A stretch of 64,000 bases of DNA, taken from Oncomelania hupensis (taxonomy: Eukaryota; Mollusca; Gastropoda; Littorinimorpha; Pomatiopsidae). The DNA lies in the NCBI GenBank assembly GCA_036898135.1, contig CM072527.1:33616560-33680559 (forward strand), in the 5' to 3' direction. Positions 8,881-20,140 of this stretch are shown piece by piece. Both the position numbers and the translations under genes were made by a program. Position 1 is the first letter of the stretch; the number at the start of each line of letters is the position of its first letter. Under the pieces are notes generated by a model. That model made no database searches and was not told the origin of the DNA. It was given only the letters and a program-made list of their open reading frames with translations.

Positions 8881-10447
8881 TGTCACGAACTGGCTAGTAT
8901 TAACTCTGCTTATTTTAATATTTAGCTTGGTTAGTATATATAATATTAGAATTTCAAAGTTAGGAGCAGACGATGAAAGTAATCAAGCGTAGCGGTAGCA
9001 TACTGCCGATCATACACACAGTGATAGTTGACGCTGGCTGAGGCCATGACATCATCGTAATTACGAGAGTCGTAAACATTTTAACCAATGGGAGCTTACG
9101 CAAAGCGGTTCGAGCCAGTTTGACTGGGTCCAAACCTAGCTTATCTTTGGTCAGTTGGGAGGAATACACCGAAGTGTTAACAGCTAGAAAGCTGACAGAG
9201 AAATCTCTTCACTCATAGACCAGGAAGCAGGACGTTAGAATCTTAGAATTCTATCAAGCCACCACGGGCCTGAACTTGTCAAACAGGTAAATGAACACCC
9301 TTCTGTTTCATCGTGATATATTTATATTATTGTTGAAATTATGTTTGAAGAATTTGCTATGCATAAATGTGAATTGTTAATCCGAATTTGCGTGACCATG
9401 TGGAAACGCCGAACACGAGGTGAAACACGACCGGTTGCGCCGCCATGTTGTATCCCGTACGGAACCACTGTTGTTTAACTTATATGTATGTTTGCAGACC
9501 AGTGGCTGTACCACTGAATGTTTATAATATTATTAATTCTGGATGTGTATAGTTAGCCACGATTTATATTTATGTATGTATAGGAATTTAGAGTGAGATT
9601 CCAGTGGAACCCGGAAGTAGCAGAATGTTCGTCGCTTATGTATAGAGATGTGGAGCTATCACTGAGGGCTACTTTGGCTTTCAGTGAGACGCTCTGCACA
9701 AACCGATTATTCAGGGTTGTGCAGAATTTCGTCTCTTATATTACAGACGAGCAGGCGAGCTATCCCGAGCTATCCCGGGCTGTCCTGTGTGTCCCACTCC
9801 ACAGAGACGACTGGTTGGTTGGGGAGACTCTGCCGCACAAGACGGAGAGGGCTACCCGAGGAGACACCCTGTCAGACCCCACAGCGTGGCAAGGGAACCC
9901 AACTACACAACTACAAAGGTGTACCAGAAGCTACCTCACAGAAGGACTTCGACCGCACCACCCGCCAGTTAAGTGTGTTATCCCAAGTGCACTTAAACTG
10001 ATCATAACAGGACCACAGTAGTCCAACTCTTCAGAAACTGTAAAACGGACCACAGTAGTCCAAATCTACATGAAATATTATAGCAAGTGCCCGAGGAAGA
10101 TATAACAGCTGCCTAGACTATCGGCGATCGAACTATTAGCATTGAAAGAGACTTTTTAAGTTAGATTAGTACTTAGAGAATCTTGTATAGAGTAGAAGAA
10201 ATAAATGTGTGATTTTAACTGTTATCAAGTGGCTGGACTACATATGATTCATAGCCGTGTGAAAGCTAGTGTGACAGTAATCTTTTACCATTTTTCTATC
10301 TATTTCTGTACCCCAACCTTAACACAGAACGAGCTAAACAAATAAATTTATTAAAGTAATTCATAGGGTGACTTACTAGCAGTTCCCACCGAATAAACGT
10401 GAGGGTCCATAATTCCATTGTGCAGAGCCCATAAACCCCACGTGACA
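8881..10447 (+). repeat. 5' LTR of the Gypsy element
   Basis: This 1,567-bp repeat runs from TGTCACG to CGTGACA. A TATA-like TATATATAATATT lies near 8934. An AATAAA lies at 10200-10205. It has two copies of a GAGCTATCCC-type 10-mer near 9757, where the 3' LTR has three. Confidence 0.95.
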
Positions 10448-10454
10448 CTTTAAT

Positions 10455-10472
10455 TGGCGAGCCTAGCCAGGA
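10455..10472 (+). other. Primer-binding site
   Basis: TGGCGAGCCTAGCCAGGA begins seven bases after the LTR. The TGG start complements a tRNA CCA end. I cannot name the tRNA. A similar motif borders the LTR at 39879 on the minus strand. Confidence 0.6.
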
Positions 10473-10744
10473 TCTGTGTATAATAGGAAGGGTATAACAC
10501 TGATCAGTTTTGGTGCACTATTCTTTAGTTAAAAACTTGTTTGCTTCAAATATTTTTGTGTCTGTAGGTTGCATTGTTCTTTTGCAGGTTTTGCTTAAGT
10601 AACTGTTGTATGCCATTTGACTCTTGTTTTATTCTATTATTGATTACGAATTTGATTGTCTTTTCATTGTTTTTATTGAATTGCAATATTGCTAGTGTTT
10701 GGTATTCCACGTGATTCAGAGGTTGTTCATAGACACTTTTGACA

Positions 10745-13700
10745 ATGTCGGACCCAGTGGCCTTGAGATTGCGCTTCAAGGAATTAGGGGAAGCTTTACA
10801 CTTAGCAGGGGGAGACCTAATTGCGTATATCAATGCAGAGGTAGAGAAACAGGAGGCTAAGGCAGAGAGAGCAGCAGAGAGGGAGGCGAAGAAACTAGCC
10901 TTAGAAGCAGAGCAAAAGAAATTAGAATTAGAAGCAGAACAGAAGAAACTGGCATTAGAAGCAGAGCAGAAGAAGGTAGCAGCAGAGAGAGAAGCAGAAA
11001 TTAGGAGGTGGGATTATGAGCGGGCAGAAAAAGAAAAAGAGCGGGCAGAAAAAGAAAAAGAGCGGGCAGAAAAAGAAAAAGAGAGGGAAGAAAAGGAAAA
11101 AGAAAGACAGCATGAGTTAGAGCTAAGAAGATTGGGATCAGGAGCTTCAAGTTCTTCCTCAACCCCTTCCCACTCAGATCAGCTAGAGGTAGCATCCAAC
11201 CCTGTACAAGGAATGTCATTTCCACTGGGAACATTCAATGAGAGAGAAGAAGGTCTAGATCTCTATTTGACTAGGTTTGAGCGTCTAGCAACAGAGTATA
11301 AACTAGATCCCACTCATTGGTCTTTTAAGCTTAGTCAAGGGCTTAGAGGAAAGGCTTATGACATCTACAGTAAGCTACCGACTGACAGAGTGACGGACTA
11401 TCACAAAGTAAAAGAGGCACTCCTAACGGGATTCGAACTAACAGGAGAATGCTATCGGCAAAAATTCCGCACCAATCGGAGAGTGAAAGGAGAGAGCTAT
11501 GCGCAGTTCGCGGATCGGTTGTCCACAACGCTGGATAAGTGGATTAGCCAGTCAGCCACGGCTAAGACGTATGATGGACTGACAGAACTGTTAGTATGGG
11601 AACAGCTACGGGAAACCATGACCCCCGAGCTGAGAACATTCTCAGTAGAACAGGGCGCGGAAAGACTGGAAGATCTGGTCAAGGTCGCAGATAGGTACGT
11701 GGCCGCACACGGAGAAGCCAAGAGCTTCAGGCGAGACCTAAAGCCTAACGGGAAAGAGGCACAGAAACGAAGCCCTAACCGGGAAGAGCGCACCGCGAAT
11801 AAGCCGAATAATCCCAGACCTGGGCAAAATAAAGGACCCAACACGGAATTCGGGAAAAGAGGTCCCGCAGAACAGAGACGGTATTGTTCGTTCTGCAACA
11901 GAAACAATCACTCCACCGCAGAATGTTTCAAGTTGGCCGCACAACGTAGGGAAGAGCGCGAAAGCCGGCCAGCGCACAGAGTTCTAACTCAAAGCAGCGG
12001 TAACAAGCCACACACTATCGGAGATCACCCATCGGTGACAGACACGGTCAAGGTCAACGGAAAAGAAGCGAACTGTCTGTATGACACAGGTCTATCATAC
12101 GACGCGATAGTTAGCGAATCTCTTGTATCGCGCGCGGACTTGACAGACAAGACAGTCGACTTACAAGGAGCAGACTTGACGAAACCGACGACTACTTGCC
12201 CAATAGCATGGATCGAAGTAGAGAGTAGGTACGTCACAGGACGAATCCAAGCAGCTGTTTTACAGAAACCCCTGTATGATCTAGTGCTAGGTTGTAGGTA
12301 TGTGTTCTTAGGCACGCCCCCTAAAACTGTAGAGATAGCTGCAGTGCAAACCAGGGCCCAAGCTAAAACCCAACCACCCCAGCCCGAGTTCGCTCCGAAT
12401 CCAGGACTCGAAGAGATCAAAACAGCACAGAAAGAAGACACCTCGATAGCGAAGTGCTTCCAGAAGCTACCCAAGGCGCACACACCCCCGCACAAGGGAG
12501 ACTTCTACATGGAAGAGGGAGTTCTACATCGTCAAGGAGATGGAGATCACACCCAACTAGTACTACCAGCCACCCTTCGAGCCCAAGTACTAGAATTAGG
12601 CCACAGCATGCCACTCAGCGGACACATGGGAATTGGAGCCACAGTGCAGAGAATCAGCGCACACTACTATTGGCCAGGAATCACGGAGGATGTCAAGCGC
12701 TACGTGAAATCTTGCCACCAATGTCAACGATATTCCCCGCGACATCACACCGTACCAGTTACCTTAGGACCATCGGTAGTAGTCGGCGTGCCATTCCAGC
12801 AAGTCTCAGTAGACATAGTAGGACCCCTGCCCATGACCAAGAAGAGGAACAGATTTCTACTCACACTCGTCGACGCATGTACGATGTGGTGCGAAGCAGT
12901 CCCGTTGCCAGCGATCGACACCAAGAAGATTGCAGATGCACTCATCGCCATCTTTACCAGAGTCGGATTCCCGGACAGCATTAGAACGGACAACGGATCT
13001 CAGTTCACCGGCCGCCTGATGCAAGACGTGTTCGAGTTGATACAAGTCCATCACATTCGCACACCACCATACCACCCAGCCAGCAACGGACAAGTAGAAA
13101 GACTGAATGGAACCCTTCTCACCATACTCAGGAAAGTCGCCGACGACAATCCAGAAGCGTGGGACACCTACGTGAATGCGGCACTGTTCGCATACCGAGA
13201 AACGCCCCATGCAGCCACAGGCTACACCCCGTCAACATTGCTATTCGGCAGACCTCTAGCAGGACCGCTAGAAGCCCTACGCAGAAGTTGGACGGAGGCC
13301 AAGATAGACGACACACCAAGAGGTGCCACCAAGTACGTCGCAGACCTGCAGGAAACCCTCAAAGCAACGTGGAAGAAAGCTGGTGAAGCACTGAAGAAGG
13401 CAAGAGCCCGTCAGGCGAAGTACTACAACCGCCACGCGAAGGACAGAGAACTGCAAGTCGGCGATCAAGTGCTACTCTTACTTCCAAGTGGAACCAACAA
13501 GCTGGACATCGCTTGGAGAGGACCGTACCGGGTGACTGCCAAGAAATCCAAGACAGTCTACCAAGTAGAGGTGAACGGGAGAGCCCGATACCACCACATC
13601 AATCTCCTCAAGAAATACACGGACCGACCAGCGACCCCCAGCACTCACAACTTGCTAGCCATCGCCATCGCGGAAGAAGGAGAAAGCATGGAGACCAATG

Positions 13701-15220
13701 CAGTAGAGTATCCCCTGCACTCCAAAGAAACCTACAAAGACGTGATACTCAACGGAGACCTAGCCGCTAAACAGCAACAGCAAGTACGACAGGTCATTCG
13801 CCAACATCAGACTGTGCTCACAGACCGACCAGGGAGGACAGACCTCGTCGAAGTAACCTTAACGGTGACCGACCCAACACCCGTCCGCCAGAAGCTCTAC
13901 CCGATGCCACTGTCGCAGCAGCGAGCCATCAAGGAAGAGATAGACACCTTACTGGCAGCCGGAATCATCTCAGAGTCTAACTCACCCTACAGCGCAGGCA
14001 CGGTATTGTTGCGAAAACCCAACGGAGAGCACCGACTGTGCATCGACTTCAGACTCCTGAATGCGGTAACGCAGTTCCAGCCAGAGCCACTCCCGGACCA
14101 GACAGACCTATTTGCCAAGCTACAGCGAGCAAAGTACTTCTCACGCATCGACCTCAGCAAAGGATACTACCAGATACCAGTACAACCACAAGTCCGAAAG
14201 TACCTAGCGTTTAGCACTATGGAAGGACACTTCGAGTTCAACGTACTTCCATTCGGACTCCACAACGCACCCAGCATCTTCAGTGCCATGATGCGAAAAC
14301 TCCTGGCACCCCTGAGCAGCGAGCACCTACATTCGTTTATGGACGACATCCTCATCGCAACACCTACGTGGGAGGAACATGTCACGCTCCTACAGCAACT
14401 ACTCGCCCGCCTCAGAGACACGGGATTGACGGCAAGACCCACCAAATGTCAGATTGGATTCACAGAACTAGAATTTCTGGGACACACCATCAGTCAAGGA
14501 AGCCTGCGACCGGTAGAGAAGACAGTGAAACGCCTACTCGACGCTCCTAGGCCCAAGACAAAGAAGGAAGTGCAGTCGTTTCTAGGACTCTGCGGCTTCT
14601 ACCAGAAGTTCATCCCCAACTACAACAGCATCGCCGTACCTCTGACAAATGGAACCCGGAAAATCGCCCCGGACAAAGTCGTATGGACAGCGGAATGTGA
14701 GACAGCATTCCAAACACTCAAGGACAGAATGACATCGGCGCCAGTACTCCACCTACCCGATTTGACTCAGCCATTCGTTCTTCGCACCGACGCAAGCGAC
14801 TTAGGCCTCGGAGCAGTACTGCTACAGCGCGACCCCAAGAATGCAGAGACGCTATTCCCTGTCGCCTACGCCAGCAGAAAATTGAGACCCGCCGAGACCC
14901 ACTACGCCACGTCGGAGAAAGAATGCCTTGGACTAGTCTGGGCCATACAGAAGTTTCAACTCTACCTGTATGGGACCCACTTCACAGTTCAGGTGGACCA
15001 TCAACCACTATCGTTCCTGGCAGCCTCCAAGTCTTTGAACTCTCGCCTGATGCGATGGGCACTCACCCTTCAGGCATACTCATTCCAAATCGAGTACATC
15101 CCCGGCAAAGAGAACCACGGAGCCGACCACCTCAGTCGCCATCTCGTGGAGGACACAGCAGCTGTCGCCCACCCAACACAACTAAGGGCCACAGCACCAG
15201 AATTCGTCCCCGCCCAGTAA
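10745..15220 (+). CDS. gag-pol: Gag-Pol polyprotein of a Gmr1-like Gypsy retrotransposon
   Basis: One uninterrupted frame of 1,491 residues from ATG (10745) to TAA carries out retrotransposition. The N-terminus has a long Lys/Glu/Ala-rich coiled coil (about residues 30-130) and a Gag region. A zinc knuckle CSFCNRNNHSTAEC (C-X2-C-X4-H-X4-C) lies near residue 381. The protease has D447-T-G. Integrase follows directly: H620-X6-H-X29-C-X2-C, then the catalytic triad D690, D749, E785 with 35 residues between the last two. Reverse transcriptase comes after it, with CIDFRLLN near 1099, SRIDLSKGYYQIP and FMDDIL at D1200-D1201. RNase H starts near TDASDLGLG (D1349). Standard Gypsy elements have RT and RNase H before integrase, so this order marks the Gmr1-type group. 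Gag and Pol are fused without a frameshift. All catalytic residues I can check are present, so the element may be active. Confidence 0.95.
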   Translation: MSDPVALRLRFKELGEALHLAGGDLIAYINAEVEKQEAKAERAAEREAKKLALEAEQKKLELEAEQKKLALEAEQKKVAAEREAEIRRWDYERAEKEKERAEKEKERAEKEKEREEKEKERQHELELRRLGSGASSSSSTPSHSDQLEVASNPVQGMSFPLGTFNEREEGLDLYLTRFERLATEYKLDPTHWSFKLSQGLRGKAYDIYSKLPTDRVTDYHKVKEALLTGFELTGECYRQKFRTNRRVKGESYAQFADRLSTTLDKWISQSATAKTYDGLTELLVWEQLRETMTPELRTFSVEQGAERLEDLVKVADRYVAAHGEAKSFRRDLKPNGKEAQKRSPNREERTANKPNNPRPGQNKGPNTEFGKRGPAEQRRYCSFCNRNNHSTAECFKLAAQRREERESRPAHRVLTQSSGNKPHTIGDHPSVTDTVKVNGKEANCLYDTGLSYDAIVSESLVSRADLTDKTVDLQGADLTKPTTTCPIAWIEVESRYVTGRIQAAVLQKPLYDLVLGCRYVFLGTPPKTVEIAAVQTRAQAKTQPPQPEFAPNPGLEEIKTAQKEDTSIAKCFQKLPKAHTPPHKGDFYMEEGVLHRQGDGDHTQLVLPATLRAQVLELGHSMPLSGHMGIGATVQRISAHYYWPGITEDVKRYVKSCHQCQRYSPRHHTVPVTLGPSVVVGVPFQQVSVDIVGPLPMTKKRNRFLLTLVDACTMWCEAVPLPAIDTKKIADALIAIFTRVGFPDSIRTDNGSQFTGRLMQDVFELIQVHHIRTPPYHPASNGQVERLNGTLLTILRKVADDNPEAWDTYVNAALFAYRETPHAATGYTPSTLLFGRPLAGPLEALRRSWTEAKIDDTPRGATKYVADLQETLKATWKKAGEALKKARARQAKYYNRHAKDRELQVGDQVLLLLPSGTNKLDIAWRGPYRVTAKKSKTVYQVEVNGRARYHHINLLKKYTDRPATPSTHNLLAIAIAEEGESMETNAVEYPLHSKETYKDVILNGDLAAKQQQQVRQVIRQHQTVLTDRPGRTDLVEVTLTVTDPTPVRQKLYPMPLSQQRAIKEEIDTLLAAGIISESNSPYSAGTVLLRKPNGEHRLCIDFRLLNAVTQFQPEPLPDQTDLFAKLQRAKYFSRIDLSKGYYQIPVQPQVRKYLAFSTMEGHFEFNVLPFGLHNAPSIFSAMMRKLLAPLSSEHLHSFMDDILIATPTWEEHVTLLQQLLARLRDTGLTARPTKCQIGFTELEFLGHTISQGSLRPVEKTVKRLLDAPRPKTKKEVQSFLGLCGFYQKFIPNYNSIAVPLTNGTRKIAPDKVVWTAECETAFQTLKDRMTSAPVLHLPDLTQPFVLRTDASDLGLGAVLLQRDPKNAETLFPVAYASRKLRPAETHYATSEKECLGLVWAIQKFQLYLYGTHFTVQVDHQPLSFLAASKSLNSRLMRWALTLQAYSFQIEYIPGKENHGADHLSRHLVEDTAAVAHPTQLRATAPEFVPAQ

Positions 15221-15378
15221 TACCCTGTCACTAGTGTCCATAGCTACCTGGCACAGCATTGCAGCTCAGGTAGAGCAACTTACTTAGTTTGTAAATAGGA
15301 CCCTAGGATAGTGCAGCGTTAAACTAGGCACTGTAGTAGAAAAAGGTCGAATCCAGTAGTCATCGCCTTTTTTCAGTT

Positions 15379-15387
15379 GAGGGAGCC
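15379..15387 (+). other. Polypurine tract before the 3' LTR
   Basis: GAGGGAGCC immediately precedes the 3' LTR start and would prime plus-strand DNA synthesis. It is short, so the assignment rests mainly on position. Confidence 0.5.
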
Positions 15388-16964
15388 TGTCACGAACTGG
15401 CTAGTATTAACTCTGCTTATTTTAATATTTAGCTTGGTTAGTATATATAATATTAGAATTTCAAAGTTAAGAGCAGACGATGAAAGTAATCAAGCGTAGC
15501 GGTAGCATACTGCCGATCATACACACAGTGATAGTTGACGCTGGCTGAGGCCATGACATCATCGTAATTACGAGAGTCGTAAACATTTTAACCAATGGGA
15601 GCTTACGCAAAGCGGTTCGAGCCAGTTTGACTGGGTCCAAACCTAGCTTATCTTTGGTCAGTTGGGAGGAATACACCGAAGTGTTAACAGCTAGAAAGCT
15701 GACAGAGAAATCTCTTCACTCATAGACCAGGAAGCAGGACGTTAGAATCTTAGAATTCTATCAAGCCACCACGGGCCTGAACTTGTCAAACAGGTAAATG
15801 AACACCCTTCTGTTTCATCGTGATATATTTATATTATTGTTGAAATTATGTTTGAAGAATTTGTTATGCATAAATGTGAATTGTTAATCCGAATTTGCGT
15901 GACCATGTGGAAACGCCGAACACGAGGTGAAACACGACCGGTTGCGCCGCCATGTTGTATCCCGTACGGAACCACTGTTGTTTAACTTATATGTATGTTT
16001 GCAGACCAGTGGCTGTACCACTGAATGTTTATAATATTATTAATTCTGGATGTGTATAGTTAGCCACGATTTATATTTATGTATGTATAGGAATTTAGAG
16101 TGAGATTCCAGTGGAACCCGGAAGTAGCAGAATGTTCGTCGCTTATGTATAGAGATGTGGAGCTATCACTGAGGGCTACTTTGGCTTTCAGTGAGACGCT
16201 CTGCACAAACCGATTATTCAGGGTTGTGCAGAATTTCGTCTCTTATATTACAGACGAGCAGGCGAGCTATCCCGAGCTATCCCGAGCTATCCCGGGCTGT
16301 CCTGTGTGTCCCACTCCACAGAGACGACTGGTTGGTTGGGGAGACTCTGCCGCACAAGACGGAGAGGGCTACCCGAGGAGACACCCTGTCAGACCCCACA
16401 GCGTGGCAAGGGAACCCAACTACACAACTACAAAGGTGTACCAGAAGCTACCTCACAGAAGGACTTCGACCGCACCACCCGCCAGTTAAGTGTGTTATCC
16501 CAAGTGCACTTAAACTGATCATAACAGGACCACAGTAGTCCAACTCTTCAGAAACTGTAAAACGGACCACAGTAGTCCAAATCTACATGAAATATTATAG
16601 CAAGTGCCCGAGGAAGATATAACAGCTGCCTAGACTATCGGCGATCGAACTATTAGCATTGAAAGAGACTTTTTAAGTTAGATTAGTACTTAGAGAATCT
16701 TGTATAGAGTAGAAGAAATAAATGTGTGATTTTAACTGTTATCAAGTGGCTGGACTACATATGATTCATAGCCGTGTGAAAGCTAGTGTGACAGTAATCT
16801 TTTACCATTTTTCTATCTATTTCTGTACCCCAACCTTAACACAGAACGAGCTAAACAAATAAATTTATTAAAGTAATTCATAGGGTGACTTACTAGCAGT
16901 TCCCACCGAATAAACGTGAGGGTCCATAATTCCATTGTGCAGAGCCCATAAACCCCACGTGACA
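15388..16964 (+). repeat. 3' LTR of the Gypsy element
   Basis: This 1,577-bp repeat is almost identical to the 5' LTR. I noticed two substitutions, GGAG/AAGAG near the start and CTATGC/TTATGC in the middle, plus one extra 10-bp unit. It is followed by the target duplication GTAAG. Confidence 0.95.
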
Positions 16965-17644
16965 GTAAGTTCAAAAAGACTGTAAAATGTCAATGAAAAT
17001 CAATGATGTCAAAAAGAGCCAATGAAAATCAAGACCATTTTTCTTTCTTTATTTTTTTTTAAACAAGGTTATCTTCAGATAATGAGAGGAAAAGTCTCGA
17101 GCCAATGAAAAATTAAGACATATTTTGAATGATGCCATCTTCAGGCAATGAGAAAAGAAATCTTGAGCCAATGAAAAATCAAGACAATTTCAAATGATTT
17201 TATTATCGGCCCATGAAAAATGGCAAAGGGAAATAATTTGAAAAAATTCTGTCATCATCCGCCAATCAAAGAACAAGATGCATACAGAAATGCATACTCA
17301 AAGAGGCACTCCAAATGTCTGCTGCCAAAGTTTTGCTCTCTTCAAAGAAAATGATGCTCTTTTTCAATATGATTTTGTATTCATAAAAAGTTGTGTTTTT
17401 TTGTTGTTGTTGTTTTTTTTTTGGGGGGGGGGGGGGAGTGGGGTGGGGGGTGGGAGGAAGGGTAGAGGAAAGGGGGTGGTTTGTCAAATAAAAGTTCTTT
17501 AAACAAAAAGGAAAAATTGTCTAACGTTTTTACGGAAAATAACAATGTCGACTGAATCTCAAATTTCAGGAATCATAAACAATTTAGCAAAAGGAATATT
17601 AGGTACCATATAGGACAGAATCAAGTATATAAGTTATTAGTATT
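16965..17644. other. Non-coding flank with A/T-rich short repeats and a poly-G run
   Basis: Positions 16965-17240 continue the flank shared with 50535-50820. They contain a loosely repeated motif, AGCCAATGAAAATCAAGAC, three to four times at 60-70 base spacing. A G-rich run lies at 17421-17455. No gene is seen. Confidence 0.6.
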
Positions 17645-18341
17645 GATTGATTGATTTATTATTGCTTTAGGTCCAGCGGACTCTTCCGAGCCAAATCAGG
17701 ACCGGACAACCCCCGATCCGCATAAAAGATCTGCTGAAACAACCCCAGTGGGAAAATTGAATGCCCTCCACCGGCCAGTCACTTTACAATAAAGACATCC
17801 CATGCGGGGGACGGCTGAGGGTTGACCTCAACTACGCGAACACCCCGGTTACAAAAACAAAATAGAATACAAACATCATTATAAATCATCAATGAAACAC
17901 ATATAAAATGCCTATAGTGCTAAATAGTACAATCATAGGAAGCCCTAGTGACCACCCGGCAGAAAGCGTCCAACACTCCCAAGCTGATCCAACAGACCTC
18001 ATACACAAACAAGGAGTCTTGTCCAGGAAGAGTTTTCAAGAAAAAAGGTAGGTCATTGATCTAGCGAAGAAGAAGATAGTATAGCAGAGTGAAGGACAGA
18101 GCAGGAATAGGAAAGAGTAAATGAGGAAGACAGCGACAGTGGGAATTTAAAGCACTAAATTTCCATAAAGTGGGGATACTATTTATACTGAAAACCCCCG
18201 GCACTCCAACGGGGGTACTGTTGCCGCAGTGAATCTGTCTTGCCTATAAAGGAAAGACAGGTTTTCAACTGTGGCTTTCACTGTTCCCTTTATAGGTTTG
18301 AACAATCTACAGTGGCAAGATTGCTCATGACCCCAAGGGGT
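17645..18341 (-). mobile_element. Full-length alpha-family retroposon (697 bp) with target duplication
   Basis: It is flanked by the 13-bp duplication AGTTATTAGTATT (17632-17644 and 18342-18354). On the minus strand it begins at CCCCTTGGGGTCATG. It has an inverted repeat around CCTATAAAGG (about 18239-18294), then AGTATAAATAG, and ends GGACCTAAAGCAATAATAAATC plus tail. It is non-coding. This copy gives the best definition of the family. Confidence 0.8.
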
Positions 18342-18354
18342 AGTTATTAGTATT

Positions 18355-19985
18355 ACGACCAACAAACTTGAATTTTCTTGAATTTAATTTACAGTGCTGT
18401 CGACTCTTTTTTTATATTTAATTGTCAGACAAGTAAGGTATCTCAATATGTCTGAAATGGAATATAGTCACTGACTGATAGCGAACATAAACAATTAACA
18501 AACAAACTTTAATATGACAAAGCCCAGGATAACTCTTTGGATTAAAAATAAATATGGTTGCAAATCAAAAAACTTTTAAAAATAGCTACATTTGTTTTTT
18601 TAAATAAAACTTTACAATTACCCTTCCCAAAAAAAGTGAATTTTCAATTTCAAATAAAAAAAACTTTGACTACCAATAAAAGTTTTTCAGAAACGTACAA
18701 GTAGTAACCGTGATCAGTGAAACAACAAGACATCATAAAACAACAATGAAACATTCAACATGTCTCTATAATGTAAATACAAAAAACATAAATATCTTCA
18801 AATGCCTAAGACATGAAAGTACAGAGCAAGAGAAAAACACTTTAAACAATGCCAATGTCTAACGTACAGAGACTATGTTTCAGAAAAATACAAAAACACT
18901 TTTACAAAAATTTGTGACTACAGATTGATGGATGAACAAGATGGAATATGTTACAATAGAGATAACCAGATAGAACATATTACAATAGAGATGAACAAGA
19001 TGGAACATGTTACAATAGAGATGAACGAGGACATCATGGCCTGTCCGCAGGCCTGAACAATATACCACAGGACACATAAATACTGATAAATGCTTCAGAA
19101 TATCCCTGAATGATTTCGGTCGGTCACAACAGCAAAAAAAAAAAAAAAACACTACCGGTTCACTTCAATAACCTTCCTCACTGAACACTTACAGACACAA
19201 AAGTTTACTCTTAAAAAAAACTTTAAAAAAACAAACAAAAAAAAACTCTTGAGTAAGATTCTCAACTCAAACTCTGAGTTTCACTCATTCAAAACAAACT
19301 TGAGTTAACATCATTCACAAAATGCATGCCCATAATGTTCACAATACATCACCATTTAAAACAAATTTTATCACATACAATCAAGAAAATTATGCTCACG
19401 TGAACATCTATCAGTACCTCCTACTATATAAGTTAAACCTAGGCATATCTATTGTGAGAAAAAGAAAAAAAAATCTAACATTGCTCTAAGCTTGATCACA
19501 ATAAAATAATGTGCAAACGAACATTTCTCTGATAAAAACAAAGCTTATGTATTTGGATGCTAGATCAATAATACCAGTACTAGCTGAAAGTAAAACCAAA
19601 ATGTTAACAATACTGACACAATACTGACAATATGAATATACATACACTACAGAACCCTGGTGAAAAAAACAACAACTGAAAATGTCCAGATGTTCCAGTT
19701 ACAACTTCTTCACATTTTGCCGTTACACAAAGTTTTCACTAATCTAAAAAAGATGCAGTTTGTAACTGCGATCTGTTTAAAAATTAAATCGCCTCCCCAA
19801 TTTTATGTTCACACAGATCTACACTAAACATTTCATGTGAACACTAAAAATAAAAATGAAAGAAAATATGCATTGTGTTTGATTCAAAAATGAATCACCT
19901 GCCAATTCGTATGTTCACATCTACAGTAAATCTTATGTGTAACACTAAAAATAATATTTAAAAACAAACACAAATGTTTTTTTAG
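18355..19985. other. AT-rich non-coding stretch
   Basis: I see no gene, no convincing transposon domain and no long repeat. A small triplicated patch (ATGTTACAATAGAGAT) lies at about 18948-19022, and a poly-A run at 19134-19149. Confidence 0.5.
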
Positions 19986-20140
19986 CTAGTTAGTTATTCA
20001 TTGCTTACAGGGTCCAGCGGACTGCAAAGAACCAAATCAGGACCACAAAATCAAGACCACAACTTGGTTGAAAGAGGACACACCCCTGATCCGCATAAAA
20101 GATCTGCTGAAACAACCCCAGTGGTAACACTGAAGGCAAT
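19986..20140 (-). mobile_element. Alpha-family subfamily 2, 3' fragment
   Basis: The minus strand ends in CCGCTGGACCCTGTAAGCAA, TGAATAACTAACTAGC, the subfamily-2 tail. Only about 150 bases are present, consistent with 5' truncation. Confidence 0.65.

Larger units (their letters stand above)
8881..16964 (+). mobile_element. Complete Ty3/Gypsy LTR retrotransposon with Gmr1-like domain order
   Basis: The 8,084-bp element is bounded by LTRs that start TGTCACG and end CGTGACA, with a 5-bp target duplication GTAAG on each side. A primer-binding site, one intact gag-pol frame and a purine tract are all present. The pol order is protease, integrase, reverse transcriptase, RNase H. No env-like frame is seen. 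The LTRs differ by only two substitutions that I noticed and one 10-bp repeat unit, so the insertion is recent. It lies downstream of peptide gene A and is absent from copies B and C. Confidence 0.95.

Noticed and set aside
11001..14445. Antisense and alternate-frame open stretches inside the Gypsy gag-pol
   Set aside because: They lie across a single 1,491-codon frame with clear domains and show no domain of their own; they are compositional shadows.
18355..19985. Hidden LINE or gene in the AT-rich stretch
   Set aside because: Reading both strands gave no RT, endonuclease, RNase H or integrase motif and no long open frame.
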